Source: Aegilops tauschii subsp. strangulata (taxonomy: Eukaryota; Streptophyta; Magnoliopsida; Poales; Poaceae). Taken from it: a stretch of DNA of 64,000 nucleotides. Location: the NCBI RefSeq assembly GCF_002575655.3, contig NC_053037.3, forward strand, positions 571,308,880-571,372,879. Direction: 5' to 3'. The position numbers and the translations under genes were made by a program. Shown here in pieces: positions 10,706-21,554 of this stretch. The stretch's first letter is position 1; each line of letters begins with the position of its first letter. The notes below the pieces were generated by a model. That model saw only the letters and a program-made list of their open reading frames with translations. It was not told where the DNA came from and did not search any database.

Positions 10706-11425
10706 TTAGTCGGAGTCCTCGTCCACGTCCTCGACTTCGTCCTTGTCCCTCTTCCTCTTGGGCGATACTTCTTTTCTTGAACCGCACACTTGGCTCTTGC
10801 TCTTCATCCAACCCTTCTAGATATTGAAACAAAGGTAGCCATCCATTGCAGTGTAGTAGATGTGTTCTATATCTAGTACAGTCCACTGCCATGCACGATG
10901 AAACGTGTGTGGAGGTTTCTTCAGTTCACCGTACGAAGGATGAACCATGGCTCCTGCCAGGGTCAGCATTGAAGGCTGATCAAGGGAGGGCACCAGCCCT
11001 TCCTTCTGGAGGTCGAACAGGTCGCCTACAACGAGGCCTATCCGACCCAGGATTTCCTTGTCGTTCCTAAAGTCTACAGTAACGAATTTGACTCGGCCGC
11101 CCTTGAGGAACTTCTTCAATTCCTCGCACTCAACGTCGGCATGGCATATGTGGTAGACCAAGCATAAGTCATGCACGCAAATCTGGATCACGGCGGGCTT
11201 CTTCTTCTCTGCCTCCTTTAGTTTCTTCTCGCTTCCCAGGACTGTGGTGTACTCAACATCTAGCCCAGCGGCCCACTCATCATTTGAGTTTTCGAACATG
11301 CGTTTGAAGCGAGCAAGGCATTCTTTCACCGTTGCGGAAGAACGGGTGTAGATGACATCGAACTCATCACCGATGATGGTTCTAACGTTGTACTCACCGC
11401 CGATCATGGAGATTTGGGATGCCAT
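10706..11425 (-). CDS. WRN-like 3'-5' exonuclease (DEDDy RNase H fold), with in-frame TAG near the C terminus
   Basis: ATG at 11425 opens an intronless frame of 202 codons to TAG at 10817-10819. The same frame then stays open for 36 more codons to TAA at 10706-10708. The DEDDy motifs are intact: GLDVEY (Asp/Glu, ExoI), FRNDKEI (Asp, ExoII) and YTAMD (Tyr-x3-Asp, ExoIII). The family removes nucleotides from 3' ends of nucleic acids; grasses have many short single-exon members. The post-TAG segment contains PKRKRDKDEVEDVDEDSD, a basic nuclear-signal-like patch and an acidic tail, so TAG looks like a recent nonsense change that spares the catalytic core. The frame extends upstream to an ATG at 11605, but that reaches into the element 3 LTR, so 11425 is preferred. 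Element 3 lies 161 bp upstream and may have cut off the promoter. Confidence 0.8.
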
Positions 11426-11586
11426 GGATTTGGGAGGAGGGTAAGCATTAGTGGAACTGCCGTAATGTGAAAGGACGGGACGACTAGGAGCGGTTATCGA
11501 TTTTAAAAATGTCGAGTGGGGGGGGGGGGGCGCGTGCGAAAGGCAGGGTAGTGGCTTGCCTGGTGGATAAATGGATTCATGCACAG

Positions 11587-12731
11587 TGTCTGTGTGGAAC
11601 GACACCTATGGGATCACAAGAATCCCTACTACGGTTGCCGGGGCGCAGGGTTGCAAGAAGAGCAGGATCAGTAGTCAGCACAAGGATCGTTTACCCAGGT
11701 TCGGGCCGCGAGGATGCGTAAAACCCTAGTCCTGCTTTGGTGGGTGTATTTTAGAGAGTTCTTGAGCTCTCGAACTAGCTATGGTGAGTGCGTGGTCCGA
11801 AAGAGCCGAATCCTCCTCCAGTATGCCATGGGCCTCCTTTTATAGGCGAAAGGGGCTGCCACAGTGGCATACGGGAGGTGGAAAGGCGTACAGTGCTATG
11901 AGCTTATCGCTCATACTACAGGACAAGACGCATTTAATGCGCCGCTGAGGTGTCCCCTAGCTTTATCGGGGATGGGGGCGAGGCCCGTCCCGTCCGTCGC
12001 CGCTCCTCCTTGCTTCGACACGCACCCTGGCCAGCGATGCGTGCGGCGCCATGTAGGCAGGCAGGCAGCTGAGGTGGCACGATGGTACGGTCTTCACGAA
12101 GATCTGCATGCCGCCACGCAGGCGCCTGCTGAGTTGGCCTGGAAGCTGCATGTTGCCACGCAGGTGCCTGCCCAGCTGGTTTGGGCTGGCACCTGCATGC
12201 GAACGGCGGTGGACACTTGGCTGGTGCGGGCCTGGTAGTGGCTCTGCTGGCGTCCTCGGTGAGGGCCTTGCCGGGTGGCCCAGCAAGGGTCTTGCCGTGG
12301 CGCGCTGTCGTCCCCGGCAGGGGCCTTGCCGGGGGTCTGGTGGCCTTCCTCGGCAAGGATCCTGCCGAGGATCGTCGTCTTCTAATCCTCATCTGATCTT
12401 GAGTGTTCCTTGTCTTCACAAAGATCTGCATGCCACCATGGGGGTGCCTCCCGAGCCCTGGCCCAACGTGATATTGGGGACCGTGGGCTCAAGGGTGGCT
12501 CGCTCTGTTGGTGTGGGGCGAGCTGCCCCGGCAAGGGTCTTGCCGAGGGAACCTGCTTCGTCCCTCTGCTCTTTGTGGTCTTGGCCTTGGCGTTGCTCTG
12601 GTCATCTTGGGCTTCGGTCTTACGTTGGCTCACTTCCCCTGTTCTGCTTGGTGTGACCGTGGGCGCGGCTCCGACTATCCGTGCACAGGTAGAGGGGTAC
12701 AAAAGTGCGCCCCTCCTTTTGTACACCGACA
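11587..12731 (-). repeat. Element 3 3' LTR
   Basis: 1145 bp, about 25 bp shorter than the partner LTR. The polypurine tract (minus strand GGCCCGGGGGCTCC) lies at 12732-12745. The GC-rich sequence with repeated GGCAAGG/CCTTGCCG motifs gives many overlapping spurious ORFs on both strands. Confidence 0.9.
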
Positions 12732-13252
12732 GGAGCCCCCGGGCCTGGGCCACACATAAGCGCGACACGTTGTTGGGCCAGGCCCAAAAACGGTGCGCGG
12801 GCAGGCGGGGCGGTTTTTACCGCGGTAAAACTTTTCGTGCGCTGCGCTTCCCACGACCCGCGCGCGGCGTGGCGCGGCGTGGAGGGGTGCGCATGACGTG
12901 GGCGGCATGCGTGGGGCGTTTCCCGCATGCATGCGTCACATCGTGGTAAAGAGGCGGATCACGCCTTCCCCATAAAAAGAGGGAGGCGTGGAGGCGCGGC
13001 TCATTTACCGCGCGGGGCCGGGTCGCGGTCTTCAAGGTGTCCACACCCCATGATCACGGGGTGGGGAGAGGTCGCCTCACCCGTCCCCTCGATTCAGCAC
13101 GTTCGCCACGCGTCCTCCATGTGCTTGGGGTGGCAAGCGGTGGAGGCGGGAAACTGGGCCGTTGCTGGTTGGGGCAGCGGGTCGGTCCCGATTCCCTGCG
13201 CCTCTGGTGGCTGGATTGGCCGAGCGGGGTGGCCGAGCCCCGACCCCGCCCC
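12732..13252. other. Element 3 3' untranslated DNA, GC-rich
   Basis: No supported gene. The segment sits upstream of the antisense extra ORF and includes a second TATA-like string, CCATAAAAAG, near 12970. Confidence 0.6.
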
Positions 13253-13260
13253 TTTATAAG
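13253..13260 (+). promoter_or_regulatory. TATA box of the antisense extra ORF
   Basis: TTTATAAG follows a C-rich stretch (CCCCGCCCC), 78 bp before the ATG at 13338, a normal plant TATA-to-ATG distance. The orientation is opposite to the gag-pol of element 3. Confidence 0.45.
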
Positions 13261-13337
13261 GAGGGGGAAGGGGGATGGCGTCCTGCACTCTTCTGTCATC
13301 TATATCCTCTCGCTTCTGCTTCTTCCTTTCACTCGCC

Positions 13338-13992
13338 ATGGAGAAAGGGAATCCTGGTCCCTCGACAGTGGCCGCGAGGGTCGCCGCTCGACAGCGCGTC
13401 CCTCCTCCTCCTGAGCCCGCGGTGGTAGAGCCAGCCGCGAGGGTAAGGGGGAGGGGGTGAGGCCGTGGGCGAGGCCGGGGCAGAGGTCGTAGTGCTCGGG
13501 GAAGAGGAGGACGGGGCGGCGCGCCGGCTTCGCCCCCGCCAATGATGCCTTTTCCGATGGAAGGCCATGTTGGAACCAGCCCCGCGAATTCTTCATCAGG
13601 CTGCGCCGGCCTCCGCGTCACCGTCTTCGTCTTCCCGCCCCGTTTGCTCGGGAGATGGAGCATGACCCGCCCCAATCCCTTAGATTGGACATGAGGGGCT
13701 GTGGGAATGGGGGCACGCGGGTCGACGTCGATTTCCTGGCTCCTGGGGTCATGTACCTCCGTCGCGGATGGAAGATGTTCGCTCGCATCCACAGCCTGAC
13801 GGCGGGGCTCGTCCTCTACTTCAAATTAATGGAGGACGGCCTGCTCTCCGTCATGTCTTCGGAGACTTTGGGACTCGCCTGAAGTGCTGCGTGGAGAGCT
13901 CCTCCGACGGAGATTCCGACGATGGAAGCTCTTCCTCGAGCGAAAGTGATGAGGAGGACAGCGGGGCAGATGACGGGGACGAGTCCGACTAG
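13338..13992 (+). pseudogene. Antisense additional ORF (B3-like) of element 3, frameshifted
   Basis: ATG 13338 begins a proline/arginine-rich N terminus (MEKGNPGPSTVAARVAARQR) that stops at 13458-13460. The next open piece (13655-13882) contains VDFLAPGVMYLRRGWKMFAR and GLVLYFKLMEDGLLSV. After a further frameshift near 13850, the frame to TAG 13990-13992 reads FGDFGTRLKCC and a Ser/Asp/Glu-rich tail. The pattern L-RRGW-xF...G-xxL-x-FKL...LSV...FG resembles a plant B3 DNA-binding domain. Antisense extra ORFs between integrase and 3' LTR are known in Tat-lineage grass elements. The role is not established. At least two frameshifts make this copy non-functional. Confidence 0.6.
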
Positions 13993-15245
13993 GCGTCGGA
14001 TGCCCCGCGCCTGGGCAGGTGCGGCAGCAGCAGCATCTGCACCTGGCCGCTCCTCCGGCAGAATTTTGCCGGGGGTGGGGCCAGCTCCTTGAACTTCTCG
14101 GGGCCGTCTCCTTGGGCTGCTGGCGTCGGGAGGCTGCGGAAGAGGAAGAGGGCGGGCGGCAAGGTCGTCAACTCGGAGTACGCGGGCACCAACGCCTTCA
14201 TCGCGTATTGCCGGTCCTGCCGCCTCATCTTCCAGCTCCTTTCCCGGCACCGTCATCACCGGCCCACCCGTGCGCGGCCACCGAGGTGTTCTCTTGGTGC
14301 TTTCTGCTGCTCGTAGCTCGCCTGGGTGCCCCTTTTGCCCTTTCTCCTCCTTGACCTGCCTCCTAAGGAGAGGGACAAGAAAGGGATCACGGGCATCTCA
14401 TCTCTTTTTTAATCTGTAAGCCTTCGGGCCTTGTTAAATTTAGAGCTTGTAATCCCCCTTGTTCATGTTTTTCATTCCGTATGGACTGTACCTATGTGGG
14501 ATGTTTTTTTTAATGAAAAAGGGATGTTTGCCGGGTTTTTCGTTCGTGGGTAGACCCTGCAACAAGGACCGAATCCTTGTTACAATTTAAGATAAACGTT
14601 TTCGCCCGGCAACAGGCCTTGCCGCCCCCCACTTCGCTCGACCATTCTCGCGCCCTTGGCGGAGGTAGGGATGAAGCGGGCTTAGGCTCCTCGTTCTACT
14701 TCCTGGCCACCGCGACTACAACCAAATCCGGGCCCAGGAGATAATCCTTGGGTATAGAAAAGGGGAGCACGGTGGCCTAGAAATAAAACGAGGTTTCACA
14801 TACCCCAGTTCCGTTCCGAAATGCATGATAGATGATGGAAGACTTATCTGGATCTGCAGCCCCCGGCAACCTTGTCTTGCCGCGGTTGGATCCTTGTGCT
14901 TGCAGCCCCCGGCAACTCTGGTTTGCCGGGGTCGGGATGCCGGTCCATTTCCTTTCTTCCAAGTAGCTCAGCAGAAGTGCTCATGTGCCCTGCGAACCAA
15001 AGGAGGACAGAAAAGGAACAGATAGACGCGGACTCGACCTCTAGGCTAGGGGTTAGTCGCCGCTAAGCACTATCAACCCTAACCAAGGAGGAGACTCGAC
15101 CTAGCATGCATGCTATAACTTAGGGCGCCAGCGCTTTATTTATTTATGCTCAGGGTCTGCGCCTGGCTTTGTACAAAGGGTTACATGCCTTGCCGGCAAA
15201 GCTTGTACAAAAGGTGGCTTGCCGGGAGGCCCGGCAAGCCGCGCC
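13993..15245. other. Element 3 non-coding segment between extra ORF and integrase
   Basis: Contains GC-rich remnants that may be a degenerate continuation of the antisense ORF (14090-14354), an AT-rich stretch near 14400-14530 resembling its 3' end, and repeated CCCCCGGCAAC motifs (14860-14935). No intact gene. Confidence 0.5.
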
Positions 15246-15890
15246 TTACGGGTAAAACTTGCGAAGATGCTCGATGTTCCAGGAGTTGCTCACTAGGACA
15301 GCATCTTCGGTCTCCAGGCGGACTGTGCCGGGCCTGGTGACTCGCATTACCCGATAAGGGCCTTCCCACTTTGGCGTCAACTTGTTGGAATTCTTGGCCG
15401 ACTGAACGCGCCGAAGAACAAGGTAGCCTTCCTCAAAGCTTCAGGCATGAACCTTGCGGCTATGGTAGCGGCGCAAGGCTTGCTGGTAGCGTGCTGCTCT
15501 CACAGCCGCCCGAAGACGATCTTCCTCAAGGAGCGTCGCTTCATCTTGGCGCAACTGCTGTTGCTCAAGCTCATCATAAGCGAGCACTCGAGGTGACCCG
15601 TATATGAGTTCCGTGGGGAGAACTGCTTCTATCCCGTATACCAGGGCAAAAGGTATCTGGCTGGTGGCTCGGTTTGGTGTCGTCCTGATCGACCAAAGAA
15701 CCGCCAGCAATTCATCAATCCAGCGCCTTCCACTCTTGCGCAGCTTGTCAAAAGTCTTTGTTCTTAGGCCTCGCAACACTTTAGCATTTGCCCTCTCCGC
15801 TTGGCCGTTGCTCCGTGGGTGTGCCATGGAAGCAAAACAGACCTTGCTGCCTAGGTCTTGAATGTATTGCATGAAGGTGTGGCTTGTGAA
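15246..15890 (-). pseudogene. pol: Element 3 integrase, C-terminal part
   Basis: Continues the integrase interrupted at 15891. The core resumes (TFMQYIQDLGSKVCF, AHPRSNGQAERANA), followed by the C-terminal region with LTPKWEGPYRV and a final HLRKFYP-stop at 15246-15248. An in-frame TGA after SRKVHA near 15441 is one disabling lesion. The Asn-Gly-Gln-x-Glu segment supplies the catalytic glutamate of the DDE triad. Confidence 0.85.
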
Positions 15891-17410
15891 TGATACGTCC
15901 ATTTTGCATCATGCTTTTATATCGATATTTATTGCATTATGGGCTGTTATTACACATTATGTCACAATACTTATGCCTATTCTCTCTTATTTTAGAAGGT
16001 TTACATAAGGAGGGAGAATGCCGGCAGCTGGAATTCTGGGCTGGAAAAGGGGCAAATATTAGAGACCTATTCTGCACAACTCCAAAAGTCCTGAAACTCC
16101 ACGAAAGTTATTTTTGGAAATAATAAAAAATACTGAGCGGAAGGAATACGTTAGGGGGGCCTCCACCTATCCACGAGGGTGGGGGCGCGCCCTACCCCGC
16201 TGGGCGCGCCCCTGCCTCGTGGGCCCCCTGTTGGCCCTCCGATGCCCATCTTCTGCTATATGAAGTCTTTCGTCCGAAGACAAATCATAAGCAAGCTTTC
16301 GGGACGAGACTCCGCCGCCACGAGTCGGAACCTTGGCGGAACCAATCTAGGGCTCCGGCAGAGCTGTTCTGCCGGGGATACATCCCTCCGGGAGGGAGAA
16401 ATCATCGCCATCATCATCACCAACGCTCCTCTCATCGGGAGAGGGCAATCTCCATCAACATCTTCACCAGCACCATCTCCTCTCAAACCCTAGTTCATCT
16501 CTTGTATCCAATTCTTGTCTCCAAGTCTGGGATTGGTACATGTAGGTTGCTAGTAGTGTTGATTACTCCTTGTAGTTGATGCTAGTTGGTTTATTTGGTG
16601 GAAGATCATATGTTCAGATCCTTTATGCATATTAATACCCCACTGATTATGAACATGAATATGCTTTGTGAGTAGTTACGTTTGTTCCTGAGGACATGGG
16701 ATAAGTCTTGCTATTAGTAGTCATGTGAATTTGGTATTCGTTCGATATTTTGATGAGATGTATGTTGTCTATCCTCTAGTGGTGTTATGTGAACGTCGAC
16801 TACATAACACTTCACCATTATTTGGGCCTAGAGGAAGGCATTGGGAAGTAATAAGTAGATGATGGGTTGCTAGAGTGACAGAAGCTTAAACCCTAGTTTA
16901 TGCGTTGCTTCGTAAGGGGCTGATTTGGATGCATCTGTTTCATGCTATGGTTAGGTTTACCTTAATACTTTTGTTGTAGTTGTGGATGCTTGCATTAGAG
17001 GTTAATCATAAGTGGGATGCTTGTCCAAGTAAGGGCAGCACCCAAGCACCGGTCCACCCACATATCAAATTATCAAAGTACCGAACGCGAATCATATGAA
17101 CGTGATGAAAACTAGCTTGACGATAATTCCCTTGTGTCCTCGGGAGCGTTTTCCTTTATATAAGTGTTTGTCCAGGCTTGTCCTTTGCTACAAAAAGGAT
17201 TGGGCCACCTTGCTGCACTTTATTTACTTTTGTTACTTGTTGCTCGTTACAAATTATCTTATCACAAAACTATCTGTTACCTATAATTTCAGTGCTTGCA
17301 GAGAATACCTTACTGAAAACCGCTTAGCATTTCCTTCTGCTCCTCGTTGGGTTCGACACTCTTACTTATCGAAAGGACTACGATCGATCCCCTATACTTG
17401 TGGGTCATCA
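15891..17410 (+). mobile_element. Solo LTR (Athila-like) inserted in the element 3 integrase
   Basis: 1520 bp starting TGATACGTCC and ending GGGTCATCA, flanked by a perfect 5-bp duplication GTGAA (15886-15890 and 17411-17415). No interior remains, so it is a product of LTR-LTR recombination. Its start resembles the TGATACGTCT start of elements 1 and 2, but the body is different, so it is another family. Short ORFs inside are LTR sequence. Confidence 0.93.
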
Positions 17411-18324
17411 GTGAACTGCGTGCCGTTGTCGGTGATGACTCTGTTTGGCACACCAAAACGGCAGACCAGTCCCTTGAAAAACTTGACAGCTGACTGAGCA
17501 GTCACCTTTCTCACTGTTTCCACCTTCGGCCACTTTGTGAACTTGTCGATTGCAACGTACAAGTACTCAAAGCCCCCGACAGCGCGGGGGAAAGGGCCCA
17601 GTATATCGAGCCCCCAGACCAAGAATGGCCAGGAGAGAGGGATCGTTTGAAGGGCTTGAGCTGGTTGATGAAGCTTCTTTGAATGGAACTGACACGCTTC
17701 ACACTTGGTTACTAGTGCCGTCGCATCCTGGAGGGCGGTGGGCCAGAAGAAACCTTGCCGGAACGCCTTTCCGGCAAGGGCCCTCAACCCTATGTGGGAG
17801 CCACATATGCCTCCATGTATATCTGCCAACAACTCTAGTTCTTCCTCCCGGGGGATGCACTTCAATTTCACGCCGTTCGGCCTTCTCCTGTACAGGACGT
17901 CGTCGACGAACTGGTACAGGGCGGACTGGCGGGCTACTTTTTCCGCTTCCTCCTGCTCCTCAGGAAGTTCCCCTGTTTGGAGGAATCAGACAGTATGCTG
18001 TGCCCATGCCGGAGCCTGGGGCTCGACGGCAAGGACCAAAGGCATTTCCTCAGCTATGGGCGTGGCTGTCTCCATGGCCAGGGCTTGACGCCCTGCCGAA
18101 GCCAGTTGCCCTTTGGCAGGCTCAGCGTCCGCGGTAGCACCCTTGCCGGCAGCCCCAGGGGGCTCGGTAGGAAAGTACTTGCCGGGACCTGACTTCCTCC
18201 GCTTGTTCTACCCTATTGATGGTTCGACGGATGGTTGAGTTAACCGGAGCAAAAAGGTACCTGGTTCCACAGGTAGCTTGAATGCAGCACGCTTTGATAG
18301 GTAATCGGCGATGCCGTTCTCCGC
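17411..18324 (-). pseudogene. pol: Element 3 integrase, N-terminal and core part, with linker
   Basis: Contains the zinc-binding His2Cys2 region (HGGICGSHIG ... CEACQ) and the core start WGLDILGPFPRA with the first catalytic Asp, then VITDNGTQFT with the second. The frame breaks exactly at the GTGAA duplication and resumes at 15890. The preceding linker (17872-18324) follows RNase H and contains stops, for example near 18210 and 17985. Confidence 0.85.
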
Positions 18325-19328
18325 TCAGGGGACGTGCTCCGCTTGGATGCCGTCAAAGTGCTCCTCCAGCTTTTTCACCTCATCTACGTAGGCCTCCATC
18401 AATGGGCTCTGGTAATCCTTGTTGACCTGCCTAACAACAAGCTGCGAGTCACCCCTAACGATGAGCTTCTTAACCCCGAGGTCTGCCGCGATCCTGAGAT
18501 CGGCGAGCAATCCCTCGTACTCAGTAGTGTTGTTGGTGGACATCTCCCTGGGGAAGTGCATCTGGATCACGTACTTGAGGTGCTCTCCGGTGGGTGCGAT
18601 GAGCAGCACACCGGCACTGGCGCCTTGCAGCGAGAAAGCCCCATCAAAGTACATGATCCAGTCGCGGTCTGCTTCCTTGCCGGGGAGAGTGGTCTCCTGG
18701 ATTTCTTCGTCAGGCGTTGAGGTCCATTCTGCAATGAACTCCGCCAAGACTTTGCTCTGGATTATCGACGTACTTTCAAACTTCAAACCGAAATTTGATA
18801 ACTCCAAGGCCCATTCCACAATTCTTCCGGTTGCGTCTGGGTTATGCAGTATCCGTTGCAACGGGAGGCGGGTGAGGACAGTGATCTCGTGGGCTTGGAA
18901 GTAATGACGCAGCTTCCTCGAGGCCATAAGGAGGCCGAAGAGCAATTTCTGCACACCGGAGTACCTCGATCTAGCTCCCTGCAAGAAGGAGCTGACAAAG
19001 TAAACCGGGTGCTGCATCATCTTCTTCTTCTGCACCACCTCACTCGACCGCGCAGGCACTGCCTTGGTGGCTTCAGACTCAGCCGGGGTCTCGCCTTGCC
19101 GGCACCAGGCCCTGTCGGGGGAATCTTTGGCTTGCCATCCGCTGGTTCTGCCGCCGTCACTGCCTCCTCGTCGACCTCCCTCTGTGCCACTAGTGCGGCG
19201 CTAACCACTTGATTCGTCGCCGCCAAATACAGCAGCAACGACTCTTGTGGTTTAGGCGCAACCAGTATTGGCGTGGAGGAAAGGTATTTCTTCAGATCCT
19301 GCAATGCTGCCTCAGCTTCTGGGTCCAC
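18325..19328 (-). pseudogene. pol: Element 3 tandem RNase H domains
   Basis: The first, RT-linked domain includes HPVYFVSSFLQGARSRYSGVQ and RKLRHYFQAHEITVLT. The second is a full RNase H: MYFDGAFSLQGASAG, NTTEYEGLLADL and VRGDSQLVVRQV supply the Asp, Glu and Asp residues. Two consecutive RNase H domains place the element in the Tat lineage. A frameshift near 19040 separates this frame from the upstream one. Confidence 0.85.
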
Positions 19329-20251
19329 TCCATTGGGCCTGCCTTCTTCAAGATTTTGAAGAAAGGAAGGGCGCGCTCGCCGGACTTGGAGATGAATCGG
19401 CTCATGGCGGCGACGCAGCCAGCGAGCCGACGCACGTCTTTGATCCGCTTGGGCGCCTCAATCTGCTCAGTAGCTTTGATTTTTTCTGGGTTTGCCTCAA
19501 TCCCGCGCTGCGACACAAAGAATTCGAGAAGATTGCCAGACGGAACGCCGAAGACACACTTCTCAGGGTTCAGCTTAAGGTTGATCTTGCATAGGTTGGC
19601 AAATGTCTCTTCCAGATCTTGCACAAGAGTTGGCCCGTCCTTGGTTTTGACCACTATGTCATCCATGTATGCCTCCATATTTCTATGGAGCCGAGGTTCA
19701 AAACCAATTTGGACTGCTCTTGCAAACGTCGAGCCAGCACTCTTCAACCCGAAAGGCATCCGTAAAAAGCAATACGTACCACATGGGGTGATGAATGCTG
19801 TCTTCTCTTCATCTTCTCTTGTCATGAAGATTTGGTGGTAGCCCGAGTAGGCGTCGAGGAATGACAAAAGATCACACCCGGCCGTGGAGTCGACAATCTG
19901 GTCGATGCGCGGCAATGGGAAGTGGTCCTTAGGACAAGCCTTATTGATATCTGTGTAGTCAATACACAACCTCCACTTCCCATTTGCCTTGCGCACCACT
20001 ACCGGATTGGCCAACCACGTCGGGTGGAGCACTCCTCTCACCAAACCTGCCGCTTCCTACTTCCTGATCTCCTCTGTGATAAACTCCTGCCTCTCCAGAG
20101 CCTGCTTTCTGACCTTCTGCTTGACGGGCCGCACATGAGGACAGACAGCTAGGTGGTGCTCAATCACCTCCCTGGGAACACCAAGGATGTCGGATGCTTG
20201 CCACGCAAACACGTCGACATTCGCCCGCAGGAAGGTGACGAGCGCGCCTTC
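19292..20251 (-). pseudogene. pol: Element 3 reverse transcriptase
   Basis: Shows WRLCIDYTDINKACPKDHFP, FLDAYSGYHQI, RMPFGLKSAGSTFAR and the catalytic AYMDDIVVK, the Gypsy RT blocks in order. The N-terminal part before 20044 reads through VIEHHLAVCPHVRPVKQKVR, with a TAG shortly before LVRGVLHPTWLANPVVV. The longest uninterrupted piece is 19292-20044. Confidence 0.92.
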
Positions 20252-21247
20252 CTATTTACTGTCGAGGGTGGAGCCTATGGTGAAGACCCCTCCCGTGCCA
20301 TCCTCCCTGGCGGACACCTTCTTAGTCTGCGGTGGCTCGGCTCTAGATTTCTTGCTCTTGCCGGTAGATCTCTCTGGCACGTCCTCGACGGTAGTGTAGC
20401 ACTCCGAAGAGGCGTGCTTGCCGGAGTGGGTGCGAGAGGTCTTGCCGGGCTTTTTCTCCCCCTCCGGGCCTTCAGCGGCAGGAGCAGGCGCCTTGACGAC
20501 AGCTGCTGCAACTCCTTCCCGGTAGAGTTGGTCGGCGCAGATCAGCGCGTCCTTCTTGTCGGAGGGGACGGAGATGATGGTCAACGGCCCGAGCATCTTT
20601 AGCATGTTGTAGGCGTAGTGTGACGCTGCCATGAATTTGGCTAGTGCCGCGCGGCCGAGGATCCCGTTGTAGGGCAAGGGGATCTCGGCCACGTCAAAGA
20701 TGATCCTCTCTGTTCTGTAGTTCAACAACCCTCCAAACGTCACGGGCAGTGTGACCTTCCCCTTCGGCTGGCTCCTCCCAGGATTGACCCCTTGAAATGT
20801 ACCCGTTTCCTCGAGGTCTCCATCAGGAATTTGCAGTCTTTTGATCACGACAGTCGAGATCAAGTTCAGGAGGGCCCCGCCATCAACCAACATCTTGTTC
20901 ATCTTGAGGTTGCGTATCGTTGGTGAGACCAACAATGGCAAACACCCGACCGCGGTTGTGCGGTCAGGGTGGTCCTCGGCGTCAAAGATGAGGGGCGTGC
21001 TGGACCACTTCAGCGGCTTCTGAGCGTCGAACGACGGTTTCGCTGCTGTAATCTCACGCGCCCACTGCTTGAGCTGGCGGTGAGAAGTATGCAGCGAGGC
21101 GCCACCATCAACGCACATGGCCTCCGTAGCTTTCTGGAACTCATGCTCACCGGACTCGTCGTCCCCGTCATGATCATCGTCTTCTTGTTTCTTGTCACGG
21201 ACCAGGGCGGGCCTCTCTTGCTGGTTGTCCTTGCCGCGGCGGCCTCC
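20252..21247 (-). pseudogene. pol: Element 3 retropepsin-type protease
   Basis: KMLVDGGALLNLIS is the active-site loop (Asp-Gly-Gly) and IPLPYNGILGRAALAKF the later conserved Ile-Leu-Gly-Arg region. The frame is the same as the preceding gag, separated only by a stop at 21248-21250, so gag-protease may once have been a single frame. The tail (Lys/Glu/Pro-rich) leads toward the RT. Confidence 0.8.
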
Positions 21248-21554
21248 TTAGCCGCTACGCTTCTTGCCGGATCCCTCGGCACCATCCTGGTCCTTCTCCT
21301 TGTCCTGCCTCTCGTACTCAGCTTTTTGCTTCTCAGCAAGCAGCTCGACTTGTCGGCAGTTCTGGAGGTCGTGGCCCTTGGTGTGGTGGATCTTGCAGTA
21401 TTGCTTGCCGGAGCTTCCTGGCTTGTCGGTAGCCGCCAAGGCCCGGCAGGCGGCGCACCCGGCAATCTCCTTGCCGGGGGCGTCTGCCTTGACCTTCTTG
21501 GCAGCATCGGTGTCGTCAGATCCTTCAACGGAAAGCACGACCTTGCCTTTGCGT
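21248..21554 (-). pseudogene. gag: Element 3 gag, C-terminal part with zinc knuckle
   Basis: Contains CKIHHTKGHDLQNC, a Cys/His zinc-knuckle variant typical of this lineage, followed by a Lys/Glu-rich tail. The frame continues across the element 4 insertion: removing 21555-32624 and one TGCGT copy joins it in frame to 32630 onward. Confidence 0.85.

Noticed and set aside
11864..12949. Several long overlapping ORFs on both strands in the element 3 LTR and beyond (also 34656-35498)
   Set aside because: GC-rich LTR with few stop codons; no conserved motif and all frames are equally open.
13094..13792. 232-residue minus-strand ORF
   Set aside because: Shadow of the antisense B3-like ORF on the plus strand; low-complexity Pro/Arg composition and no recognisable domain.
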